Of a DNA stretch of 64,000 nucleotides, positions 23,198 to 34,000 are shown in pieces; within the stretch, counting starts at the first letter, position 1; each line of letters opens with the position of its first letter. Location of the stretch: positions 1,831,792 to 1,895,791 of the forward strand of contig CAADRB010000001.1 in assembly GCA_900708905.1 (NCBI GenBank). The letters are read 5' to 3'. Made by a program: the position numbers and the translations under genes. The notes under the pieces are model-generated. The model had not been told where the DNA came from and searched no databases. It saw only the letters and a program-made list of their open reading frames with translations. The stretch is from Hymenolepis diminuta (taxonomy: Eukaryota; Platyhelminthes; Cestoda; Cyclophyllidea; Hymenolepididae).

Positions 23198-23379
23198 CTG
23201 CTGATAAGGGCTCCGTAATTGGCTGGGGAGAATGAAAGATGAATCCTTACGCACTTCTGAAATTTTCATCTATGCCATCACTGATTACTGAGACCTAATT
23301 ATCTCAGCCTCACAATGATGCTTAAAATGTAACCTCAAGCGCCCTGTGGACAAGCATCGTGTGTCCTCAAGTGGTTTAT

Positions 23380-23720
23380 TTAAATTATCGGAATAAACTA
23401 ATTTAGTTGACCTTGAATAAGTTTTTAGTAAAGTTCAGTTTCCGCGCAGCGATGTGCGGACTCACTCCACATGTTCATAATATCCCTCCTATATGAGACT
23501 ATATAAAGCCTTTTACACCATGCAGCGGGGCGTAGGAACACGCACACTTACGGTTGTCAGTTGCCTGCTCTTTCGCTTCCCTCTATTCCTCAGCTCTCTC
23601 TTACCCTCTTGAATCCATATTGCGGTTCGTTCAGTATATTTTGGTCTAATCAGCTCTTGGTGTTCTGCTCCAAAACTGTTGTACGCCCATATTCAAACAG
23701 CTACAAGTAGGGCGCACACA
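23380..23720 (+). other. Possible solo LTR or promoter-like block
   Basis: A TATA-like CTATATAAAGCC at about 23499-23510 is followed by pyrimidine-rich sequence resembling the layout of an LTR. No second copy and no target duplication was seen, so this is only a suggestion. Confidence 0.2.
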
Positions 23721-26548
23721 ATCACTTATTAGTTATCCGTATTTACCAATATGGTGGGTCAATTAATATCAATTCGTAAGTGTATGGGATGATTTTTATA
23801 CATGTCTATACGTTATAATGGTATTATGTTCATGCACCAATTGGATGAAGGTTATATTGTGGCAGTCGACTAGCAATTTCTACCACTATCTTGGATGTCC
23901 GAAGTATTAGGCTACTGAAGCATTAATATTTAATACGAGAAAATTAAGAATTAATCTCGACTTCAGCATTCATTTTGCGATGCAAAGATCGACGTATCTC
24001 TTAAAATCAATTTCATTCCTATCGGGCATATAATCTTCGTTCGATTCCCCTCACAAATGACTGTCATCCCTTGAAAATGAAAATACAGTAGTGCAGCAAT
24101 CCCTGCATGTTCACGTCCCACTTAATTCGTGAATTCTGACAGTTTGATCAATTCATTCTGGTGTGTTATTCTATAATTAAATTCTCTGGATTTCTATTTG
24201 AATAATTTGGTAGGATGTTACTATACTGTTATGTGAGACTATAGGGCGAAAATTTTCAAAGTACTTCAATGGTCCTCTGGGATACACCGAAATACAAAAA
24301 AAGAAGAAAAACAAAATTGACCGAAGCATTTTCTCATTATATCAAAGTGATATCAATCTCCCAATTGTATGCGATTAAAAATGTGCAAGAGAATAACTTA
24401 CTTGATTCTTCTGAAAATCTTATTTTAAGAAACCCACTATTAGTGTGTAGTTATTATCAAGTCCTTTGATATAATCCTTTTTCCCTCACTTCCCCATATC
24501 CTTACTATTTTAACCTCATCTAACCCATATATCAGTGAAATGGCAAAAGATTTGAGGAATTGTCACTCCAATCGGAATCAACTCATAAATTGTATCTTTC
24601 GAACAACATTTCAAGGTAAACGACTTTTGAATTAGTATATTACCTAAGAGAGCCGTAAGGAGAGATAGGTGGAGGTAGATAACAGGTAAAGAGTAAAGTT
24701 AAGGAAAAAGGGAGTCAAAGACTGGGGTAAACATAAGACCAAACTAAAAAACTAAAAATATCAGAAGACAAATCAAATTCCCAGTAGCTGGTTGGGCTAT
24801 AAATATATTGATTTCGGTTAGCCAGAAAAAGGAGATATCAGCAGATATTCAAGAGACTCGTTTAACTTATTATATTCCGCCATAATATAAGAGGAATTCG
24901 GTGACATATTTCAAAGCATATTAGTGCATTGAAATGAATGGAATAAAATTAAATGTGGACCGCACGTTGTCTTTAAAGTTTTCAACCGTCTGAAAGCCAC
25001 GATTAATAGTTAGAAGGAATAAAGAATTATCTGTGTAAAAGACGGGGCTGGCAAAATTAGTCTTCAAATCAGAACGGGTGCTGACGGTATCTTTTTTATA
25101 TGGTGTGCAAGGAGGGGACTGTTATCCTACTATCATTATTGTATCTTTATGATTTATTTAACTAAAAACAAAGTAGAGGATTTCGTTTTAAGGAAAGTGA
25201 ATATTTTGGTAAAGGAAGCATTTTCAGATAATTTTTCGATTAAAGCTTAATTTAATCCAATTATTCTAATGAAGAGCTTTACTTATTAATCCTTATAGGG
25301 TCCCTATTCTTACTATTTCATCTAACTCGTAATTGGGGAGATCAAGAGCTTTTAGAGCACACCGAATTAAAACTCCGCACTCATGTTAGTCTGAGTGTGA
25401 CCAAATCAAAATTCTAACCATTCAACTAATATTTTAATATTGGGCGTCATTACAAGTGGTGCAATCCTGGTTCTGAAAATACTATTTAATTTGTCTGGTA
25501 ATATCATCACAACTTGAAAGAGTGCATCAAATGCCCTAACCGCTCTTTATAAATGACAAATTTGTACTATTCATAAGACAGTGTTCAAAAGGTGAAAGTG
25601 ATCATCTGATGCTCGCTAGGTTCTTTAGCTGAAATAGATATCTGTGGCCGTATTTATCTCTACTTCTCCGAGTAAATATAAGTATACAATATTTGTCTAA
25701 GTGGATTTAGATATGATCTACAATTAAACACACAATTTTAACAAATGGAAATATTGTTCGTTAAGCGACTTTCATACTTTCGACGATATCTGAAAGTTAT
25801 GAATAATTAAAGTGTGACTGGCCTTTTCCTTATAATAAAACGAAGTTTCATGCATACCTGTTCCAAACAGGACTGAGGAATTTTATGGAGACTGAGAGAT
25901 AATTGGTGGCTGGCGATAAAATTAAACTTACAAAATCAGAGAACTTTATTTTATCTAGCATGGTATGTTTTGTATGCTAAATCGGTCCTCATTTTTAACT
26001 AATAGTTATCCGTATAGGAACGAGAAAACTCTCACCATAATAAAGTGGATTCAACATATGACATATACTGAGAATTGCTGATATATGCAATTTAACCAAG
26101 TATCGTAATATAATTGAGTATGTGTGCACTCTTATCTTTTCTCAAATTAAGGGATTACAAGGACGAATATAAGAGGGTATAAATAAATTTTATTCTTTTA
26201 AATATGCTACATTTATGCTTTAAATGCTCGTTTAATTTTATCCGAGCAAATATCATACCTAACAAATCATTCAAGTTCTGTCATACTTCAGGCAATAGTG
26301 AGAGAATTTAAATGATAACGCAACATATATCTTATCAATAGCCGAGTAAGGCGGATTTTACTTGCTTGTCGACTTTAAAACTATGTTAATCACACTCTTA
26401 GAGAGTTTTAATTTTTCTCAGATGGTTTTCTCAAGGCTATACTCTTCGAATAATATTGCCGTTCTTTTGTAATTATTGTGAATTTAGCGAAGGTTTTTGT
26501 CTGAATGACAACATTCTAATATAATTGAATATTATTCTGGAATTATAA
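23721..26548. other. Gene-free stretch upstream of the FAAP100-like gene
   Basis: No clear feature is seen. It should contain that gene's promoter and possibly missed 5' exons. A T-rich run ending TTTTTCTCAG at about 26420 is a usable acceptor, but the reading frame behind it closes quickly. Confidence 0.4.
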
Positions 26549-29500
26549 ATGTATTCATCGCAAGAAGATCTTTTTGCAGATAACTGCAAGTCTATATGTC
26601 TTGATAGAACAGAAGGTACTTTTGGTGAATTGGAAGCTACTGATATTCCCCAACAAGACTCCAATTTCCACCACGTTTTTCCGATTTCAAACATTTTCGT
26701 TAATATTAATATTTCTGCTTCCAACAGGGATCAAATCAAATGCTTTTCTGTTCAGATCGGGCGCAATAAGTTATTCAAATCGTAATTTCTTACTTTTTAA
26801 TTAATCAATTAATAAGGTTTAGCTTGAATATACCATGCAAAGTAGACGGGGATTTTATGCTGGCAAAAAGTGTTTTGCTGCTTTCGTCCAAATTAACCTC
26901 ACCAAGCTCTACCGAATATCCTGTTCAGTCTGGATTTATTAAGCAGTTACTTGGTTCTCCTTCTGAGGAGGTTATTATTCTGGGAGCTTTTGATGGAACT
27001 GTCTACGCATTTCCACTAGAAGAAGGCACTAGATGGAGACCTATTTTTAATTTTCCATCACCACAATCAGTATCACATTTCTCCTTGATGTATCATATTC
27101 CTTCCCTCGAAAATGAAAACATTAATGGAGATATTGAAGAATGTCTCTTCGGCATTACTGATGATGGTCTAGTGGCTGCGTGCTATTCAATCCCCAATCA
27201 GTAACAGCCTTTTAAATCAAGATTTCTTGTTTCTAGGGGTAGGCATTTGGCTTTCTATCGTATTCCTTCCTTGGATCCAATCAAGCGTCGGAGTTTTACT
27301 TGTACTTCTCAGGGGTCTTGGTTGCATATTTTATCGTCAGATGGCTTTCTTCTTTCCTTCGTGTTTGCTCATGTCGATGGGAGGTTGATATGTACTCCTG
27401 CTACCTATCCTCAAAAGCCGTCTTTTCGTCATATTGATCCACATACAGGATCCACATATAAACCCAAAGGTCATTCAGAAGTTGGAACTATTAATTTTAA
27501 TATTAAAAGTTCATCAGAAGAGTTTGATGTGGCTTTAAAGTGGCGGTCGCTTAATATTAAAGACCTCATCACATTACCAGGTTTGCCCTAATTCCTGATC
27601 TACATTACTCGAACGCGATTTTTAGGTGGCCAAATTGGTGCAGTAAACCAAGATACGGGAAATCATTTACCTCTTACCGACTACATTTCTAGATACGAAA
27701 GTCCAGCCGTGGCTAATAAAGCATCTTCGAAATGTATATCTCGCCTCAGATCAGAAGTAATCTTCAGTCGTTTGCAAAGGACTGTTGTAGACAATATATT
27801 TCTAAGATTACCTTCTGATCAAACCCTCTTGAGGACGACGGTTCGGTTGAAAAGTCTTCAAGACCTCCCTGGTTATTGTGAATTCCATACTGATAAAGAT
27901 TCTTCTAATCTTGCAATGATCGTTCAAATCAATCTTCCTGTAAGTCATATCCACTTTCTTGTCACCAATACATCTTTTGGCTGATTGATCTCCTTACTTA
28001 TATTTAGTTCTTATTAAAATACAGTTTGGATAAACGAATACATAGTTTTCATTTAAATATAATAAATGAAAAGTAAAATGTGCCAAGTTCTTTCAATTAT
28101 GCCTCTTTGTCTTTTACGCCACCATAAATTTTGAGAATTAACTCCAATTCAAGTATATTTTTCAGGGTGATGGAGATATATTTTCATCGATTTTAATTAG
28201 CTTAATGATTAATGGTTGTTGAGCCTAGTGAAGAAAAGACTTCCATGCCCATTTTGAATGTACTAACAATGTTTTACTAGAGCAACTCTTATGAGAAACA
28301 CACATTCTATCACCCTTCTTGTTGACTAAAATTGGCCAATGTGGTGACCAAGAGGGCATAATCTTCTGATCTTTAACTTAGTAGACGTACCCGTTGACTA
28401 TTATACTTATACGAATAAGTAATGTTCTGGAATCTCTTATTAAAAAAGCTTCCTTCAGTTGGTCAGTATTTGCTCTTACAGTTTGATTTTGCACATATGA
28501 ATATCAAACCCATTATCTTTGAAACAGTAAAAATGCTTTTTTTCATGTGGAGCTTTGTTAGACTCAAAGATCCAGTGAACTTTCAAAAGTCATTATTATT
28601 TCGTCGTCATATCTGCTGTCTTGTATTTTTACGCACCACTATTTGTTTATGTATCTGTTGAAAATAAAGAAAATGGAGAAAAGAAGAGGATACCTGTCTG
28701 TTATCATTTCGTAAGAGAAGAATTGATTTTTGCCAGTTGTTTGTTTATCATTTCGGTTGTGACTTCTGATTGACAATCACTCGCCTTACTGTCTGCGCTT
28801 TAATCTCTCCCCTGTATCGGGTTCATTAGCTGACCTCAGTTTAGATTGACTGATAACCAACTAACCAACAGACGTATTCTTCCGTCATGTAAATTGGGCT
28901 GGTATTTAAGCAGCTCTGGGGTGGACATTTAGCCATCCCGGTCTTTACGGTTAATAGTTTAACACTTCAGATAACCGAGGGTATAATTCTGCAATTTTCA
29001 AACTAGCATTTCACGACATTTTGCTATTGGATTTAAATTATTTTTCATAACTGCTTTTATCAGATTTTGATTATATTTAAATGGCGAAATATTTTATAGC
29101 GCTACACCTTTTTAAACGTTTTCGTATGAATTGATGTAAGAAGAAGTTTAAGGTATGGTTTAAAACAGAATAATCCACACATTTTGAAAAATTTTGACAG
29201 GACCCTCGTCACAATGGTTAATAACCGCGTCTACCTAATCTAAGGTCTCGGATTCGGTACCCATTGGTGTACATTCACCTTACTGGTTAATAAGAGAGAA
29301 AGCGGACTATGAGCTTCTCATAAAAGTCACTTTTGTAATTCTTTCTCCTTTCTAAGTAAAGCACTGTTGACACATTCTATAAAGGGTCTGACAATTTTTT
29401 TGCACTGAACGATTTCTTAATCTGACTTATTATCATCATGTTTTTTGTTTTGCCTTCGATTGGCTAAAAATAATAAGTGAAATTCATTTCCTTTAGCTCT

Positions 29501-30451
29501 CTGATGATGCTGAAATAGACTATAGTGAATGGATGGATTTCGAAGAGATTCCACTATCGCAGCTTCTTCGACTTACTCTAAAAGAAAACCCAAAATCACT
29601 TGCTGATGAGATGCGCCGTCTTCGTGAGTCTCTGCGTATTGTTGTGGAGGTTAGACCCGTTACAAATCCCTCAAACTTGTCTCATTCCTACACTGAAAGG
29701 TGGATCAATTCAAACTCTGTGAACGACACCTACCGAAAGATCATCTATCATCTACCTGAAACCTTTTTCAGATGGGAGTCAGATAATAATAATATGGAGA
29801 TTTCTGTCTATTTGGAACTAGACTGCTGTTCAACTGGATTCATCATTTCATCGCCGTTGAGGTGTAAACTACATCATCGGGTTACCACAGCAATAGATTT
29901 ACTTCGATTTCACGAAATTTCATCAATAAGCCTACCCTACAGTTTACCCGTTCGCCTTTCTTCAAATATGCTGTCAAAATTTGAAGAGCTCCTCAGGTCC
30001 TACGATTTCCCAATCGAAGAAGGTAGAAGGAGACTTACTTTCCAATATTTAGCTTCCTCAAGCCCTGTAGGATTTGAAGTTTGTTTGGATGTTGAAAAAA
30101 GTGGATTTAAAATATCATCGTCTGATTTATCAGTTCTTATTCAACTCTACGAGGCATTCCAGCACCACATTAAACAATTCTTCGATCAGCAATTCGATTC
30201 TGTGACTGTTGATAATCTTAGAAGGGAATATGCCCTTCTGGAAGTGAGTTTATCGATTTTAAAATGCATTTTTATACGGTGATCTTAATATTTAAACTAC
30301 TCTTTTGTGATTTAAGTCAATGGAAGTGCATCTTTCTCGAAGACAAACAATGAATGACATCCAGAGCTGCTTAGATGTTTTTGGCTTTCTTCGTAATTGC
30401 AACTCGTTTACCTTGTTCTCTTCTCTTCAAAATGCCAATAAAATTACCTGA
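26549..30451 (+). CDS. Beta-propeller-type protein, candidate FAAP100/FANCB-like
   Basis: Exons are 26549-26769, 26823-27200, 27237-27580, 27626-27939, 29497-30243 and 30317-30451. Phases agree at every junction, giving 2139 nt and about 712 aa. Introns are 53, 36, 45, 1557 and 73 nt. The N-terminal 350 residues contain repeated hydrophobic strand pairs of beta-propeller style (VIILGAFDGTVYAFPL, CLFGITDDGLVAACY, WLHILSSDGFLLSFVF). A mixed middle part follows, with an EEIPLSQLLRLTL segment, then a C-terminal helical stretch (LRREYALLE, LSRRQTMNDIQSCLDVF). Order and local motifs resemble what I remember of human FAAP100 (C-terminal LRVQYL..IHANHETLLREV helices, an ITYTIPVDQL segment), a partner of FANCB and FANCL in the Fanconi anaemia core complex. 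This is inference from motif order, not an alignment. The start follows an in-frame TAA, but upstream exons could exist because FAAP100 is longer. Donor 1 (GTTATT) is weak. PPIE follows on the same strand. Confidence 0.75.
28795..28995 (+). repeat. Dispersed repeat D, copy 1 (FAAP100-like intron 4)
   Basis: It shares with 46205-46425 the order TTAGCTGACCTCAGTT, TGGGCTGGTATTTAAGCAGC, GGTGGACATTTAGCCATCCC and TTTACGGTTAATAG. Confidence 0.5.
29205..29400 (+). repeat. tRNA-derived SINE (family 1), inside FAAP100-like intron 4
   Basis: It is diverged, but the order is kept: CACAATGGTTAATAACC, GGTCTCGGATTCGG, CCTTACTGGTTAA. It contributes to the only long intron of this gene. Confidence 0.6.
30437..30442 (+). 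promoter_or_regulatory. Possible polyadenylation signal AATAAA overlapping the CDS end
   Basis: An exact AATAAA lies within the last codons of the FAAP100-like gene, just before its TGA at 30449-30451. If used, the 3' UTR would be very short, as is common upstream of a trans-spliced gene. It may be coincidence, because the stretch encodes Asn-Lys. Confidence 0.3.
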
Positions 30452-31028
30452 TAAGCACTCTCCTTTGACTTTTAAATATTGTCCTTGTCGAATACTTCAT
30501 AGCACTTACCTATGGTCGCTCGAGCCAAATTTTTATGTCTGGGTTTGGAGACATCCATCTCAGTAAATGGGATTTCAGTTACACTCTTCCTTGGGAAGAC
30601 TTGTTCACAGATATGGTCTTTACTTTCGTAATTGGAGTGGAAGGTTTGTTGAAAAAGCGTTTTGATTCTGGTTTCTGTATACAAAAGAGGTGGAACACTG
30701 TCAAAATTTGATATTTTATCAATGGCCTTGGAAACTATTAGCGTAGCATCGTAATAATTAAACTAAAATTATTTACTATGGAGCGTTAATATGATGTTTT
30801 GCCTAAATATATAAACCGAATATCTAGTCCTTGAAAAATAATTCATTCAGCCTTGAGGGTCACGCATTTGCTCTAACCTCGACACTCATATTGTTTTCAC
30901 ATCGAGATGGTGTGTTCGGGTTTCTATTCATTAATTCTTTCTGTTCATTTACTTAAATCATTTACTCGATTTTAATCACTTTTGAAAATTTTCTTAACGT
31001 TTTTTACTGGCCATTATTTCGATTTGAC

Positions 31029-31030
31029 AG
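31029..31030 (+). promoter_or_regulatory. 3' splice acceptor of first PPIE exon, candidate spliced-leader acceptor
   Basis: The exon beginning at 31031 (GCTGAATTACC) is in the PPIE frame from its first base but contains no Met before the RRM. Several flatworm spliced leaders end in AUG, which would be in frame here and give M-A-E-L-P-P. An ordinary upstream coding exon is the alternative; I did not find one between 30452 and 31030. Confidence 0.4.
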
Positions 31031-34000
31031 GCTGAATTACCTCCTCTACAACTACCGGCTGGAACTTACAATCCGGTTAATAAGCGTGTTATCTATGTCG
31101 GTAAGTTATAAATATTTAATGTTGAAACTAAAGTATTTGCATGCCAAATGTCATAATACGATATTTAACGTTACCTCGACTACCTCTAGCTACTATTCAT
31201 TCCATTGTTTCACTGTTGCTGAGTGTTCTTATTCATGCTCTTTTTCTCGTTTATGGGAACTTAAGCTAATTTTAATGATACTTTATTTCTCTTAAGTACC
31301 AGTTTATGTGTAAGGGTTTGTGGTATTTATTATTTCTCTTTTATATATTTGCTTACTTTATAGTAGATGTATGTTTACATGTTGGAGCAATGTTTCAGTC
31401 TATTCGTTTTAGACATCTCGTTTCAATTGAGTTTAAATTTTTACTTCTGATATAATAATACTACTAATGTAATAATGCGATATTGTTTTATTTTAGTTTC
31501 GGTTTAATACATATACCAAATAAACATAGTCATTTTTTATCAATCAAAATTTTTCGTTTTGGCTTAAATTGGAATTCTTCAATTTTTTCTCGTATTGTTA
31601 TTATGAGTTTCTTAATAGAAAACTAGGGCATATATTTAGTTCAAGTAGAAGTTAAGTTTAATTTTTAGTTTTTCTTTGTCTTCTTCTTACTTTAATTATT
31701 TGGCCCATCCGGCTCATATTCTGAAAATAATGTTGTCAAACTAGATCCGCCTTAATAAATACAACTCTTCGTCATTCATTATTCATTTGGCACAGACTAT
31801 TCGTACTAATTTCAACTCCTGTCAGTATTTGAATCAAAATGTAGGTCGGAATTCAACATAGGCGCTAATGTCATGAGACTCGGTGAAATTCATTAAAGAT
31901 TATTGGAAAGTAAGAATCGTGGATTTGTTATATATTTCTGTTTGTTTCACTTTATACTCTCGATCGACTCCTTCGTTCGATTTTTCTTTGTTAGGTGGAT
32001 TGGCAGATGAGGTAGATAAGGAGCTTCTGCGAGCAGCCTTCATTCCCTTTGGTGATATCATTGATGTCAATATGCCCTTGGATTATCAAACAGAAAAACA
32101 TCGTGGATTCGCTTTTATCGAATATGAAGAAGCAGAAGATGCTATCGCTGCAATAGACAACATGGTGAGCTTCAATTTCACATCAGTTTCTTTATTTCGA
32201 ACAGAAGAAACTGAAATTTATATCATGTTAGGCTTTAGAAATTCATGGATTATTTAGGATTCGAAGAACGTTAAAATTTCCTACCACTGTTTTGTTCAAA
32301 ATTAATTGATCAGATGATAACTCTCCTGATAATCAAATAATTTCAGTTAAAATGGTTTGTTCCGAACCACCTCGAGGTTTGAGTTAGTTTTCGTATATGG
32401 AAGCAGTACTAGACATTTGGAAACTAATTCCTACATTACGGTTACTTTTAGAGCATGAACGTTTACAAAATTATCTTAATGCATATCAGTCTTTCTTAAA
32501 TGAAAATACTGAGAGTTAAGACTGCACGTATATTGAACAACTGAAAGTGAATGAGAGGGAAGGAAGGATCAGGAGGAGGTACGGGTTATTGGAAGTAAAG
32601 GGAATGTCAGAGCTGGTCGAAGGGGGGGGTCGGTGTTGTAGTAAAGGGGACTTATTGAGGTTCGATGTGGCGGTTGATGAATTTTGCGTCCTCTATTTGT
32701 TGATGATCAAGCGATAAAAAAGTCACCAACTAATACTTATGATGCGGAAAGATATGAGTTGGCGTATTGTACTTAATGTGTCAAATTATAACTTCTATTC
32801 CGATTGAAATGCACGATTTTATTCAAATCTTCGCCAGCAAAAATGTAATTTTCTTTATAAAACTCACTTGCTTTATTTTCAGAATGAGAGTGAAATTTTC
32901 GGCAGAACCATTCGAGTCAACGTTGCTCGTCCAGTGAGAATTCGCGAAGGCTACGGCAAGGCCGGTGAGTTTAGCTTCAATCTGTTCATGCTTTTTAACC
33001 TGTTCTACTTATATTTTTATAAGTAGTAATGTCAATGTGGTTTTTATCGTCAATTCACAGTTTGGTCTGATGATAACTGGTTGAAGAAGTACGGCGGTCT
33101 TGGTGTGGAGGGCTCTAAAGGCGACGACTCAGTTGTTGTTCAACCTGGTGACCCATCATCAGAAAATACTGCAGAAGCGGTTAGTTTTGATTTTATATTT
33201 TCGCTGCAGTTTATACCCGTTTACTACATTTATAAATACTTGAGCCAGAATTGTTCATCACAAAAATGCGTTAACTTTTTTTCTAATCATTAAGTTTAAT
33301 TGAATCTGTGCGTAGTTAGAGTTTAGGTTGTTTCAGACTCTCTGTTTTCTTGAGTTACACCGTCATCTTTTTTTGTTTTTTATCATCTAACAATCTTCGA
33401 TTCAGACTTAAGAATTCTTTGAATATTTTCCACAATAGTGTGATTTAATTGCCGACTAAGATAGACATAAAGGACCACGCTAGAATAAATGATCATATTT
33501 TGGATTAGCTCTGAAGTTATTTCATATTCCTCTTCAGGGATTTAATAACCATCCCTTCTTTGCATGTTTTTAACAATCAAGTAGTGGACGCCTGAATTTA
33601 TGTACTGTGTTAAACTTCTTTCGCATTCTTGTTGAGTTAATGACAATGGAAATCCTTATGGACGATTACTCTTTTGAATACGCCATCAGTGTTAATTTCA
33701 AGTTTGACGGTATAAGGAATAAATGTCTTATTAAACTTGGCAAATTAAGAATTCTTTCCATTTAATAGCTTAGATTATGGAGTAAAATATTCTCACCTAA
33801 TCTGACGTCTCATTTTTAATGAATAATTCAAAGTAGGGGATTATAAAGAAATATTTGAAGAAATTGCAGGCTTTGTTCAAAGATTGATAAGTTGGAACAA
33901 GTAGGATTATAAGAATTGATCGCCAAGATACTTAGGTTCCAGTTTGGGGTGACAGAAATTAAGCAGATTAAAACCCGCCATCGAGTAGGCAGTATTTCTC

